This document shows positions 23,493-32,606 of a stretch of DNA of 64,000 nucleotides, in pieces. The DNA is from an uncultured Celeribacter sp. (GTDB lineage Bacteria > Pseudomonadota > Alphaproteobacteria > Rhodobacterales > Rhodobacteraceae): assembly GCF_963676475.1 (NCBI RefSeq), contig NZ_OY781106.1:682001-746000 (forward strand), given 5' to 3'. The position numbers and the translations under genes were made by a program. The notes under the pieces are model-generated. The model ran no database searches and was not told where the DNA came from. It was given only the letters and a program-made list of their open reading frames with translations. Position 1 is the first letter of the stretch, and every line of letters starts with the position of its first letter.

Positions 23493-23883
23493 CTGCGGAG
23501 GATAGCGGCGACTGGGGGCGCGTCAATCATAGGATATAGGCATAGGATATGGGATGGCTGCACAGTCGTTCCGTAGTAAAGTTACAATATTGACCGCTAC
23601 CGGAACATAAAAAATGCGCAACTGCGTAAAGTTGGGTATTTCCTCGCGGCATCGTGAGCGGTAACGTTAACCCACGATCTGGTCCGGTTTTGGCCTGTCC
23701 TTTGACGTCTGCATGCTGATTTGCCCAAGTATTTCCAAGGGTTTTGTCTCTGCCGACGTCGTATTCGTGTCGAGAAGCGAAAGATGCAGGAGGCGTCTTG
23801 CGCCTTTTGGACCGGGTGAAGGGGGGAAGGGGCTGCGGGATCGGTATAAGAAAACCATAGACCATCTTGGGAGGAAATTATCT
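23493..23883. promoter_or_regulatory. Divergent regulatory region between sensor kinase and TRAP operon
   Basis: 391 bp without a gene. Next to the kinase start is a tandem 13-bp direct repeat, CATAGGATATAGG then CATAGGATATGGG (23528-23553). Further right, ATCGTG 23651-23656 and CACGAT 23673-23678 form an imperfect dyad around GGTAACGTTAACC. Both are candidate binding sites for the adjacent response regulator. GGGAGG before 23884 is the ribosome site of the TRAP gene. Confidence 0.5.
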
Positions 23884-24981
23884 ATGGATCGTCGTTCTTT
23901 TCTGAAAACGTCCGCTCTGGGCGGGGCATCTGCCGCTGCTGCGTCCACTTTGGCGGCGCCGATGTATGCACAGGGCAAGCGGACCCTGACCATGGTCACC
24001 ACCTGGCCGCGCGGACTGGCGGGCGTTTGGGATTCCGTTGAGCGTTTTGCCGCCAATGTCGATGCACTGACCGATGGCCAGCTGACCATCGACGCGAAAG
24101 CTGCGGGCGAGCTCGTCGGCGGGCTTGAGGTGTTTGATGCCGTGACCGCCGGTCAGGCCGATCTCTATCATGGTTGCGAATATTACTTCACCGGCCAACA
24201 CCCGGCGCTGGCCTATTTCACCACCGTGCCCTTCGGCATGACCGCGCCCGAGATGATGGTGTGGTACTATTCCATGGGCGGTATGGAGCTTCATCACAAA
24301 CTGGGCGAAATCTTTGGTCTCAAAGGCTTTATTGCCGGTCAGACCGGCGGTCAGGGCGGCGGTTGGTTCCGCAAGGAGATCACCTCTCCCTCCGATTTCC
24401 AGGGTCTGAAATTCCGCATGCCGGGTCTCGGCGGCGAGACCGTGTCGAAACTCGGCGCCTCCGTGCAGGTGCTTCCGGGTGGCGAGATCTACCAAGCGCT
24501 GTCCTCCGGCGCGCTCGACGGCACCGAGTGGATCGGCCCGTGGTCGGACGAGAAACTCGGCCTGCAAGAGGTCTGTGACTTCTACTATCCGGCGGGCTTC
24601 CACGAACCCGGCGCGGCGCTTTGTGTGACCACCAACCTCGAGGTCTTCGAAAGCCTGAGCCCGATGCAGCAAAAGGCCATCGAGATCGCCGCGGGCGAGT
24701 GCCATCAGCACAACTACGCGCTTTTCGTGGCCAACAACGGCCCGGCTTTGCAGCGCCTGATCCAAGGCGGCACCCAGCTCAAGGAATTCTCCGACGATAT
24801 CTGGTCGGCCTTCGGCAATGCCGCCAAAGAGGTGCTCGACGGCTATATGGACGACGAGATCTTCGCGGAAATCCGCACCTCTTATGAGAGCGCAATGGCG
24901 CAGACCTCCGCTTGGATCGGTCGCTCCGACGGCAACTACACGCCGCAGCGTGACCGCGTGATGGCGGCTCAGGCCGAATGA
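23884..24981 (+). CDS. TRAP transporter substrate-binding protein (DctP/TakP type)
   Basis: 365 residues from ATG 23884. Twin-arginine leader MDRRSFLKTSALGGASAAAA ending at PMYAQ. Carboxylate-clamp segment GGWFRKEI, then LKFRMPGLGG, IYQALSSGALDGTEWIGPWS and YYPAGFHEPG match the TakP-like subgroup, so a 2-oxo acid or another monocarboxylate is the likely ligand; subgroup membership is a judgement by eye. It heads the operon with the two permease genes, separated from them by a stable hairpin. Paralog of 17968-19062. Confidence 0.94.
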   Translation: MDRRSFLKTSALGGASAAAASTLAAPMYAQGKRTLTMVTTWPRGLAGVWDSVERFAANVDALTDGQLTIDAKAAGELVGGLEVFDAVTAGQADLYHGCEYYFTGQHPALAYFTTVPFGMTAPEMMVWYYSMGGMELHHKLGEIFGLKGFIAGQTGGQGGGWFRKEITSPSDFQGLKFRMPGLGGETVSKLGASVQVLPGGEIYQALSSGALDGTEWIGPWSDEKLGLQEVCDFYYPAGFHEPGAALCVTTNLEVFESLSPMQQKAIEIAAGECHQHNYALFVANNGPALQRLIQGGTQLKEFSDDIWSAFGNAAKEVLDGYMDDEIFAEIRTSYESAMAQTSAWIGRSDGNYTPQRDRVMAAQAE

Positions 24982-25008
24982 TTTTTTCGCAAGATCGCTA
25001 AAAACACG

Positions 25009-25035
25009 AAATGCGCGCGGATATCGCGCGCATTT
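25009..25035 (+). terminator. Stable hairpin between TRAP binding-protein and permease genes
   Basis: AAATGCGCGCG 25009-25019 and CGCGCGCATTT 25025-25035, 11 bp, loop GATAT, followed by only a short T-run. It probably works as a partial terminator or 3' stabiliser giving more binding protein than permease, as is usual in transporter operons. Confidence 0.7.
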
Positions 25036-25172
25036 TCGGCCTTATCGCAGGGGTGTCCGGGGTTGTCGTCCGGGGCGCAGGGGCGTAAAGCAGCGCCAAA
25101 ACAAAATACACGAAAACAACACATTCTGGGAACGGGCCGCAGACCTCGCGGGCCGGGAAGGGGACAGACGAG

Positions 25173-26102
<930 letters not shown>

Positions 26103-26123
26103 TTCGGGCGAAGGATCAGACAC

Positions 26124-28478
26124 ATGCTTTTCGGACTTGATGGCGTAGAAATCGGCCTCATCATCGTATTCCTTTGCCTCTTCGGCGGCATTCTCACTGG
26201 CTTTCCCGTGGCCTTCGCCATCGGTGGCGCGGGTCTTATGTCCTTCGGCATCATCGCCGCTTTGGACAGTGCGGGCATCCTCGTGCATGAGGCGATCGAT
26301 ACCGGATCGCAGGCCTACCGCGACCTTGTGAATTCAGGCATCAACCCCGCCAATATATCGCATTTCAGGTATCCCGACTTGCCGGTCTATCCCGAAGCGC
26401 TCTTTCCTGGCGGTTGGGAGCAGGCGGTGGATCGCAACCTGTCCTTTATCGTCAACCGGATGAACGAACGCGTCTTCGCGGGCGCCTCCATCGAGACGCT
26501 TCTGGCGGTTCTGATGTTCGTGATGATGGGGATCGTGTTGGAACGCTCCAAGATTGCCAACGACCTTTTGACAACCATGGCGCGCGTCTTCGGTCCGCTT
26601 CCGGGCGGTCTGGCGGTCTCCGTGGTCATCGTCGGCGCCTTCCTCGCGGCCTCCACCGGCATCGTTGGCGCGACCGTGGTGACCATGGGGCTTTTGTCCC
26701 TGCCGACCATGCTGCGTCACGGCTATTCGCCACAGCTCGCCACCGGCGTCATCGCCGCCTCGGGCACATTGGGTCAGATTATTCCGCCCTCCATCGTCAT
26801 CGTGCTTTTGGGCACTTTGGCGGGTGACATCTATTCCGCCGCCCAAGAAGCCCGCGCGCAGGCCGCCGGTTGTACCGATGCGCTGACGTTCCTTGGCGAA
26901 CCCGCCGTGGTCTCCGTCGGCACGCTGTTTCAGGCCGCGATGTTGCCGGGTGTGTTCCTTGCCGGTCTCTACGCGCTCTATGCCTTCGGCTACGCGATGT
27001 TCAACCCGTCCAAGGCCCCGCCTGTGCATCTTGAGCACACGAGCCACGAGACCATGACCCGTCGTGACGGTCTGTTGTGGATGCTGGCCGTGCCGGTGCT
27101 GTTGATCGGGACGGCGGTGTTCTCCGGTCAGTTCGGGATTGCCGGGTCTCAGCGGATTCAGGTGTCCGAGTTCACCGAAGCCGGCGCGACCGCCAGCCTG
27201 CGCACCAATGTGTCGGATCAATGTCAGGCCGCAATGATCGACCTGCATGGCCAACCCGCCTGGGATAAGGCCGTCGCGGAACAGGCCGCGATCGAAGCCT
27301 CCGGCGGCGCGCAAGGCTCTGTCCAGCGCACGCCGGAACAGATCGAGGCGCTGACGCTTGACGCCATCGCCAATGCGCCGCTCTTGGGCTCTGGCCTGTT
27401 GACCGTCATGGTGCTTTTGGCGATCACCCTGGCCTTTGGCCGTGGCGTGGCACCGCTGGCCAACCCGGCGCCGCTTTTGATCGGGGCGGGGGGCATTGCC
27501 GCTGTGCTGCTGCTCGACGCGCTCTTCGTTGGCCCGTTGACCAGCTCCGGCACCGCCTTCGTGATCTATCTGATCCCCTTCCTGGCGCTGGCCTACGGGC
27601 TGAAATATGCCGCCGGGCATCTCGCCAAGAACGAGCTGTTCCGCGTTGTCTTCCCGCCTCTGGTGCTGATCGTCGCTGTGCTCGGCTCCATCTTGGGCGG
27701 CGTGACCAACCCGACCCCGGCCGCGGGTCTCGGCGCGGGCGGTGCTCTGCTCTTGGCGGCCTACCGCAAGCTCGCCGATCATCACAAGACCAGCAAGATC
27801 ATCCTCGGCGCTGCTTTCGCCGTCATCGTGATGATCCTGATCGGGTCGAATTTCGACCTGCGTCTGGGGCGTGGCGATGTGCCGTTCGAGGATTGGGTCG
27901 CCTATATCGTGGCCCTCGGCGCCTATTACTTTGCCATGTTCGGCATTCTCTATGCCTGCTGGGTGCTGTTCTCCGATGGCACTCTGGGCATCGTGGTGCG
28001 CGAAACGGCCAAGGTCACGTCGATGGTCTTCACCATTCTCATCGGCTCTCAGCTTTTGAACCTCGTGGTGATTTCCTTCGGCGGCGAGCATTACATCCAG
28101 AGCTTCCTGCGCAGCTTCGACAATGAGTTCACCGTCTTCTTGCTGGTGATGTTGGTGCTGTTCATTCTGGGCTTTGTGCTCGACTTTCTGGAGATCATCT
28201 ACATCGTCGTGCCCATCGTTGGCCCGGTGATCTACGGCGGCACGATGGACCCGAAATGGGTGACGATCATGATCGCCGTGAACCTCCAGACGTCCTTCCT
28301 GACGCCGCCCTTCGGCTTTGCGCTCTTCTACCTGCGCGGTGTCGCGCCGCCGTCGGTCACCACCGGGCACATCTATCGGGGCATCATTCCCTTCGTGCTT
28401 ATTCAGGTCCTTGGCCTTGGCACGCTCTGGCTCTTCCCGGATATCGTGACCATCGTGCCGAACCTTCTGTCGAAGTAA
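26124..28478 (+). CDS. TRAP transporter large permease (DctM), extended form
   Basis: 784 residues, against about 430 for ordinary DctM. The N-terminal part (residues 1-270) matches the family: LFGGILTGFPVAFAIGG, VLMFVMMGIVLERSKIANDL, GIVGATVVTMGLLSLPTML and ASGTLGQIIPPSIVIVLLG. A large insert of about 300 residues follows, holding a periplasmic-looking segment (residues 340-410) and several extra spans. The C-terminal half then restores the second inverted repeat (LVMLVLFILGFVLDFLEIIY, NLQTSFLTPPFGFALFYLRG). Together with the long DctQ it looks like a distinct TRAP subfamily. A terminator follows. Confidence 0.92.
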   Translation: MLFGLDGVEIGLIIVFLCLFGGILTGFPVAFAIGGAGLMSFGIIAALDSAGILVHEAIDTGSQAYRDLVNSGINPANISHFRYPDLPVYPEALFPGGWEQAVDRNLSFIVNRMNERVFAGASIETLLAVLMFVMMGIVLERSKIANDLLTTMARVFGPLPGGLAVSVVIVGAFLAASTGIVGATVVTMGLLSLPTMLRHGYSPQLATGVIAASGTLGQIIPPSIVIVLLGTLAGDIYSAAQEARAQAAGCTDALTFLGEPAVVSVGTLFQAAMLPGVFLAGLYALYAFGYAMFNPSKAPPVHLEHTSHETMTRRDGLLWMLAVPVLLIGTAVFSGQFGIAGSQRIQVSEFTEAGATASLRTNVSDQCQAAMIDLHGQPAWDKAVAEQAAIEASGGAQGSVQRTPEQIEALTLDAIANAPLLGSGLLTVMVLLAITLAFGRGVAPLANPAPLLIGAGGIAAVLLLDALFVGPLTSSGTAFVIYLIPFLALAYGLKYAAGHLAKNELFRVVFPPLVLIVAVLGSILGGVTNPTPAAGLGAGGALLLAAYRKLADHHKTSKIILGAAFAVIVMILIGSNFDLRLGRGDVPFEDWVAYIVALGAYYFAMFGILYACWVLFSDGTLGIVVRETAKVTSMVFTILIGSQLLNLVVISFGGEHYIQSFLRSFDNEFTVFLLVMLVLFILGFVLDFLEIIYIVVPIVGPVIYGGTMDPKWVTIMIAVNLQTSFLTPPFGFALFYLRGVAPPSVTTGHIYRGIIPFVLIQVLGLGTLWLFPDIVTIVPNLLSK

Positions 28479-28501
28479 GCGCACTCTTTAAAAGAACAGA
28501 C

Positions 28502-28531
28502 AAAACCCCGCCGACATCGGCGGGGTTTTTC
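28502..28531 (+). terminator. TRAP operon terminator
   Basis: AAAACCCCGCCG and CGGCGGGGTTTT, 12-bp perfect stem with loop ACAT, ending in a T5 run, 24 bases after the dctM stop. Confidence 0.92.
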
Positions 28532-28628
28532 TTTGCGCGAAAAGAATCCCTTGCGTTGGGTGAGATGTCTTATAAAAAGACTAAGGTATTTAATTTTGCC
28601 CCACTGTCGTCCCATTGAGGAGCCCGCT

Positions 28629-29075
28629 ATGTCGTTCCAATCCGCCCGTGCCATCGACCAGATCTCTGAAGACGCGCGCGAGGGCGCGCAGCCGGTGGGG
28701 AAGCTGTCGCACTTGAATGAACAGGGCCGGGTGGTCGTCACCCTGTTTCGCAGCTCTGAGGCCATGCGGGGCAATGGCGATCTGGGCAAGGTTTTCTCTC
28801 AGATGATGCTGGTGTTCGAACGCCACGCCCGCCGTCCTCTGGTGAGCCATGGCATGCGCTGTGATTGCCTTGGCGCCGACGAGGCGGTGCTGGCGCAATT
28901 CGTCCGCCTTGCCGCACGCGGCAAACGTGAGGACGCGACGCTCATGGCCATGCTGATGCTGCGCGCCGACATAGCGCCTCTGGCCGTCTCTATGGCCGAA
29001 CAACTGGGCCTCTTGATCGACGCCACGCTTCGGACCGACCCGCGCGCGATGATGGGGACGGTGAAGGTGCATTGA
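28629..29075 (+). CDS. Conserved hypothetical protein
   Basis: 148 residues from ATG 28629 with GGAG about 7 bases upstream. Soluble and helix-rich, no signal peptide. A single short Cys pair, MRCDCLGADEAVLAQFVRLA, sits mid-protein, followed by helical repeats (ATLMAMLMLRADIAPLAVSM). I do not recognise the family. Coding character (GC-rich third positions) fits the core genome. No operon partner is evident; the next gene starts 37 bp on and has a different base composition. Confidence 0.65.
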   Translation: MSFQSARAIDQISEDAREGAQPVGKLSHLNEQGRVVVTLFRSSEAMRGNGDLGKVFSQMMLVFERHARRPLVSHGMRCDCLGADEAVLAQFVRLAARGKREDATLMAMLMLRADIAPLAVSMAEQLGLLIDATLRTDPRAMMGTVKVH

Positions 29076-29112
29076 GATTTGCGGTTCAGGATGAATGCCG
29101 TATTGTGGTGCC

Positions 29113-29436
29113 ATGACATCTGATAAACGCATTTTCGAGATGAAAGATCATCTGACACCGGACGGACAACTGTCTGATGAACTAAAACAGTTTTTGCAGG
29201 CGACGCTGACGCGCATGCGCGCGAATGCTGTCGACCATAAGCAACCTCCTTGGTCTGCTTTCCCGGACTATGAACGGGGGTCCATGGGATTTCGAATGGG
29301 GCCGGGAGAAGATTATTGGTTTGCATTTGTGAAATGGATTCGATCACTCAGCCCGTCTGTACTGGCAGTTTTTATCGCCCGGAATCCTGAGCCTCAAGGC
29401 TGGGAAGGCTTTTACGATCAATTCGGAAGTGAGTGA
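29113..29436 (+). CDS. Small hypothetical protein, first of an AT-richer pair
   Basis: 107 residues from ATG 29113; an upstream ATG at 29095 is possible. Trp/Tyr/Phe-rich (MGPGEDYWFAFVKWIRSLSP, GWEGFYDQFG), soluble, reminiscent of small immunity-type proteins but without a family I can name. Base composition is lower in GC than the neighbours. Its last 8 bases overlap the next gene, so the two are translationally coupled and probably act together. Confidence 0.6.
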   Translation: MTSDKRIFEMKDHLTPDGQLSDELKQFLQATLTRMRANAVDHKQPPWSAFPDYERGSMGFRMGPGEDYWFAFVKWIRSLSPSVLAVFIARNPEPQGWEGFYDQFGSE

Positions 29437-29713
29437 CGTGAGTGCATGTCCAGAGCCAGTGCATTTCTGCCGTGTTTGTGGCTTTCGCCAGGCTTATCCT
29501 CCATATGGTCCGAATGGTGACACGCCGACATTCGAGATTTGCGCCTGTTGTGGTGTCGAATTCGGGTATGAAGATCGATTGAAAACGAGCGCTGTGGCTT
29601 ATCGTCGAAAATGGCTGTCCGAAGGGGCGCTTTGGTTCCATCCCAATCAGAGACCACAGAATTGGGATCTTCAGAAACAGCTTCTACAAGTCCCATCCGA
29701 TTTCCGAGATTGA
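29429..29713 (+). CDS. Small Cys-rich protein (CPCC-like double CxxC)
   Basis: 94 residues from GTG 29429, overlapping the previous stop (GTG 29438 is an alternative). Two CxxC knuckles, FCRVCGF and ICACCGVEFGYED, 25 residues apart, form a probable zinc site like that of the Cys_rich_CPCC family. The tail is Trp-rich and basic. It forms a two-gene unit with 29113-29436. Composition suggests transfer. Possible toxin-immunity or polymorphic-toxin accessory pair, speculative. Confidence 0.65.
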   Translation: MSDVSACPEPVHFCRVCGFRQAYPPYGPNGDTPTFEICACCGVEFGYEDRLKTSAVAYRRKWLSEGALWFHPNQRPQNWDLQKQLLQVPSDFRD

Positions 29714-29755
29714 ATTTCAAGTAGCGGGCAAGACACATGGTCTTGATCCTGCCTT

Positions 29756-30619
29756 TTAAAACTCCGGCGTCCCCCGTCCCGAACCCGGCATATTAGGCCC
29801 CTGCATATCCGGCAGGTCGATCTTCGCCACCTGCTGGGCAATTGGCTCGCTCTCCAGAGGATGGGTGTCCTGGGCAAACTCTTCGGGGTCTATCAGGTCG
29901 ATCCATTGCCCGCCCTGATAGACCTCAAGCGCCGAGAACCGCGCCTTGTAGCCCATTTTCGGCGAACCCGGCACCCAATAGCCGAGGTAGACATAGGGCA
30001 GACCCGCCTCGCGCGCGATCTCGATATGGTCGAGGATCACATAGGTGCCGAGGCTGTCCTTGATCAGATCGGGTTTGTAAAAGGAATAGACCATCGACAA
30101 GCCGTCATCCAAGAGGTCCGTCAGACAGGTCGCGGCCAGCTCGCGCGGACGGCCAGACTCGCCGGGGATGTAATATTCGATGACGCGGGTGCGGATCGGG
30201 GTTTCCTCGATCATTGCGGCGAATTCGAACACATCCATATCGGCCATGCCGCCATCGGCGTGGCGCGTCTCAAGATATTCGCGGAACAGCTCATATTGCG
30301 CCTCGGTGGCCCAAGGCGAGGTGGCGCCGCGTTTAAGGTATTTGTTCTTTTTGATCGCCCGACGCTGCGATTTCGAGGGTTTGAAATCGGCAACTCGGAT
30401 GCGCGCCGACATGCAGGCGCTGCAATCGGCACAGGTCGGGCGGTAGAGCACATTTTGCGACCGGCGAAATCCCTGTTTCGACAGGCTGTCATTCAACTGA
30501 TTGGCGCTTTCGCCTTGCAAAGACGTGAAGAGTTTCCGCTCCATCCGACCCTCGAGGTAGGGGCAGGGCTGCGGGGCCGTCACATAAAACTGCGGCGCTA
30601 GGGGGAGGGAGTGACGCAT
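29756..30619 (-). CDS. bpt: Aspartate/glutamate leucyl-tRNA-protein transferase
   Basis: 287 residues. N-end rule enzyme of the Bpt/Ate1 class, moving Leu (or Arg) from tRNA to N-terminal Asp/Glu of proteins so that ClpAPS degrades them. Seen: PCPYLEGRMERKLFTSL, then the Cys cluster VLYRPTCADCSACMSARI, SKSQRRAIKKNKYL, and the C-terminal acetyltransferase-like core with LGTYVILDHIEIAREAGLPY and YLGYWVPGSPKMGYKARF. Normal length. Leu versus Arg specificity is taken from the bacterial Bpt family, not read from residues. Monocistronic, converging on the Cys-rich gene. Confidence 0.95.
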   Translation of the reverse strand: MRHSLPLAPQFYVTAPQPCPYLEGRMERKLFTSLQGESANQLNDSLSKQGFRRSQNVLYRPTCADCSACMSARIRVADFKPSKSQRRAIKKNKYLKRGATSPWATEAQYELFREYLETRHADGGMADMDVFEFAAMIEETPIRTRVIEYYIPGESGRPRELAATCLTDLLDDGLSMVYSFYKPDLIKDSLGTYVILDHIEIAREAGLPYVYLGYWVPGSPKMGYKARFSALEVYQGGQWIDLIDPEEFAQDTHPLESEPIAQQVAKIDLPDMQGPNMPGSGRGTPEF

Positions 30620-30731
30620 GAGGTGGACTTACGATGAATTCACGAAGGACGGGTTAACAGCTTGATCAAAAAGGTAGCAACTCCGTTGCCATTCGCCAAG
30701 GGGGGCGTGCGTAAAAGCCGCGTGAATGCGA

Positions 30732-30753
30732 CAAAGGGGACCAAATGGCCCCC
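30732..30753 (-). terminator. Probable terminator of the RDD-protein gene
   Basis: On the minus strand GGGGGCCA-TT-TGGTCCCC is followed by TTTGT. The stem is good and the T-run short. It lies 45 bases after the stop of the leftward gene. Confidence 0.55.
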
Positions 30754-30797
30754 ATTTGCCTGAAATTTGAAACTGTTTAGGCGCTATCAGATGCGCT

Positions 30798-31298
30798 TTA
30801 GTAGCTCGACGGGCGGTTGATCGCCGCGGAACCAAGCACCAGATCCGACAGGCCTTGGCCGCGCGCGGTGGTGGCCATCAGGACGACAGAGACGACTTGC
30901 AAAATGCCGGTCGAACACCAGACCGTGAAGAGCAGGGTGTGCAAAACCGCCATGCCGAGATCAAAGCGCGCGCCATTGCGGTCGCGAAATTCGATCCCCA
31001 TGAGCCGCATCCCCCAGGTCGCCGATCCGTTGGCAATGGTGATCACGCGGTAGGCGAAACTCACCACGGCGACGAGGAAGGGGAAAAAGAAGATGCCGGT
31101 GAAGGCGGTGAACGGCACGATCAGCGCAGCGATGATCACGATCAGGATGAAATCGACCACAAAGGCCAAGGCCCGTTTGGTCGCCACCATATCGTAAAAG
31201 GCGGGCTGGCGGTCGGGGTCGGGAAGGCCCCAGTAGCCATCGTCGTGGCTGTCGGTATATCTGTCGCTATATCTGTCTTCTGGCATCATCATACTCAT
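30798..31298 (-). CDS. RDD-family membrane protein
   Basis: 166 residues. An acidic, Tyr/Asp-rich N-terminus (about 35 residues) precedes the RDD domain: ATKRALAFVVDFILIVIIAA with the family's Arg and two Asp positions, a second span FPFLVAVVSFAYRVITI, GSATWGMRLMGIEF, and a final hydrophobic span. RDD proteins are small inner-membrane proteins; some act in Na+/H+ or compatible-solute exchange, most are untested. AGGAG lies upstream of ATG 31298. It follows the DUF2852 gene on the same strand with an inverted repeat (31317-31350) between. Confidence 0.88.
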   Translation of the reverse strand: MSMMMPEDRYSDRYTDSHDDGYWGLPDPDRQPAFYDMVATKRALAFVVDFILIVIIAALIVPFTAFTGIFFFPFLVAVVSFAYRVITIANGSATWGMRLMGIEFRDRNGARFDLGMAVLHTLLFTVWCSTGILQVVSVVLMATTARGQGLSDLVLGSAAINRPSSY

Positions 31299-31316
31299 TG
31301 TCCTGTCTCCTATGTG

Positions 31317-31350
31317 GGCCAGCCCCGCCTGCGTTGCAAGGGGACTGGCC
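31317..31350. terminator. Inverted repeat between DUF2852 and RDD genes
   Basis: GGCCAG-CCCC 31317-31326 pairs with GGGG-a-CTGGCC 31340-31350. No T-run, so it is likely a processing or partial-termination hairpin. Confidence 0.5.
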
Positions 31351-31367
31351 GGAGGATTGCCTGAGGA

Positions 31368-31856
31368 TTACGCGTCCTCTTTTTTGTCCGCGCTGTCGTC
31401 GTCGGGCTGCACCTCTGCGGCGCGTTTGGCGCGGTCGTCCATGAACTGGTCGAACTCGGCCTTGTCCTTCGCGGCGCGCAAACGCTCGAGGAAGGTTTCG
31501 AATTGATCCTGTTCCTCTTCGAGGCGGCGCAGGGTTTCTTCTTTGTAGGCGTCGAACGCTGTGTTGCCGGAGGACCGCGCCGCGGCATGCGCCGTGCGGA
31601 AGCGGTTGCGGGACATGTGGCGACCATGCGGGCCAAATTGCGGGCCGAATTCAGAACGGTGTTTGCAAGCGAACATTCTTTTGCTCCAGATCATATAAGC
31701 GAGAAGGGCGAGGCCGACGGGCCAGACAAAGATAAAGCCAAGGACCATAGCCGCGATCCAGGCGCCTTTGCCCTTGTCGTCGAGCCAGGCCTCAGCGCGG
31801 CGAAACCAGCTTTGGCCGGTCCCGGCGGGGGCGTAAGTAGAGGCGACTTGGGTCAT
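31368..31856 (-). CDS. DUF2852 membrane-anchored protein
   Basis: 162 residues. One strong membrane span (AWIAAMVLGFIFVWPVGLAL, about residues 33-55) is followed by a basic His-rich stretch and then a long charged coiled-coil helix (AYKEETLRRLEEEQDQFETF, LERLRAAKDKAEFDQFMDDR) and an acidic tail. This is the DUF2852 layout, a family of unknown function restricted largely to alphaproteobacteria. The upstream region carries three related dyads (31897-31990), suggesting dedicated regulation. Confidence 0.88.
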   Translation of the reverse strand: MTQVASTYAPAGTGQSWFRRAEAWLDDKGKGAWIAAMVLGFIFVWPVGLALLAYMIWSKRMFACKHRSEFGPQFGPHGRHMSRNRFRTAHAAARSSGNTAFDAYKEETLRRLEEEQDQFETFLERLRAAKDKAEFDQFMDDRAKRAAEVQPDDDSADKKEDA

Positions 31857-31896
31857 TTGGGGTTCCCTTTCGAACTGATAACTCTCGTGTTTCGGT

Positions 31897-31990
31897 TGAT
31901 GTGAATGCTTTTCACATTACCAAGATGGGGCGATGTGCCGCGCCGCGCAAGGGGTGATGTGAATGTTTTTTACATTATTTTGATAATGTA
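31897..31990. promoter_or_regulatory. Cluster of three related dyads upstream of the DUF2852 gene
   Basis: Two 23-bp direct repeats, TGATGTGAATGyTTTTyACATTA, at 31897-31919 and 31955-31977 (58 bp apart), each with ATGTGAA/TT(C)ACAT symmetry; and a perfect dyad TACATTAT-tttg-ATAATGTA at 31971-31990 overlapping the second. All share the half-site ACATTA/TAATGT. They lie in the divergent region between the DUF2852 gene and the GFA gene. Binding factor unknown. Confidence 0.65.
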
Positions 31991-32114
31991 TTTTAAAACA
32001 GTATGTTGCGGGTTTTTATTGCGGTGAATTCCGACGTTTCACTGGAGCCGTGAGGCTGGATTTGCCTCCTGAAATGTGCCAAAAAGGCCCGGACAAATGC
32101 AAAGGATGGCGCCA

Positions 32115-32588
32115 ATGACACTCAAACCTTCCCCCAAAACCGGCACCTGCCGCTGCGGTGCTGTCGAGATTGAGGTGTCAAAAGCCCCCGTGATGACCGC
32201 GGCCTGCCATTGCACCGGCTGTCAGAAAATGAGCGCCAGCGCCTTTTCCCTCACGGCCATGGTGCCTGCCGAGGGGGTGCGCGTTGCAAAGGGGGAGGTG
32301 GTCAAAGGCGGTGCCAAAGGGCCCGATCTCGACCACTATTTCTGTCCGAATTGCATGACATGGATGTTCACCCGCATCACAGGGTTGGAGGCGCTGGTGA
32401 ACATTCGCCCGACGATGTTCGATCTGAAGGACGCGGAGGTGGCGGGCTGGGCCACGCCCTTTATCGAAACCATGGTGGCGAACAAGCTGCCCTGGGCCGA
32501 CACGCCCGCGCCGCATAAATTCGACGCCATGCCGGATATGGACAGCTTTCCCCAGTTGCTCGCCGCCTTCGCTCAGCGTGCCCTCTGA
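32115..32588 (+). CDS. GFA-domain zinc protein
   Basis: 157 residues from ATG 32115, AAAGGA 9 bases upstream; in-frame ATGs further upstream lack spacing. Zinc-binding motifs of the Gfa/CENP-V fold are complete: GTCRCGAVEIEV, ACHCTGCQKMSASAF and FCPNCMTWMF. The founding member was described as a glutathione-dependent formaldehyde-activating enzyme, a role since questioned; most relatives are uncharacterised. Monocistronic, convergent with pepT. A second GFA protein lies at 55004-55387. Confidence 0.9.
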   Translation: MTLKPSPKTGTCRCGAVEIEVSKAPVMTAACHCTGCQKMSASAFSLTAMVPAEGVRVAKGEVVKGGAKGPDLDHYFCPNCMTWMFTRITGLEALVNIRPTMFDLKDAEVAGWATPFIETMVANKLPWADTPAPHKFDAMPDMDSFPQLLAAFAQRAL

Positions 32589-32606
32589 CGGCGGCGAGGG
32601 AGGGGG

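Noticed and set aside
26334..28484. 716-codon open frame antisense to the TRAP large permease
   Set aside because: Translation is almost entirely His/Gln/Arg/Asp, the mirror of a hydrophobic gene.
31897..31977. CRP/FNR-type sites
   Set aside because: TGTGA and TCACA are separated by 7, not 6 bases, and the FNR core TTGAT-N4-ATCAA is absent.
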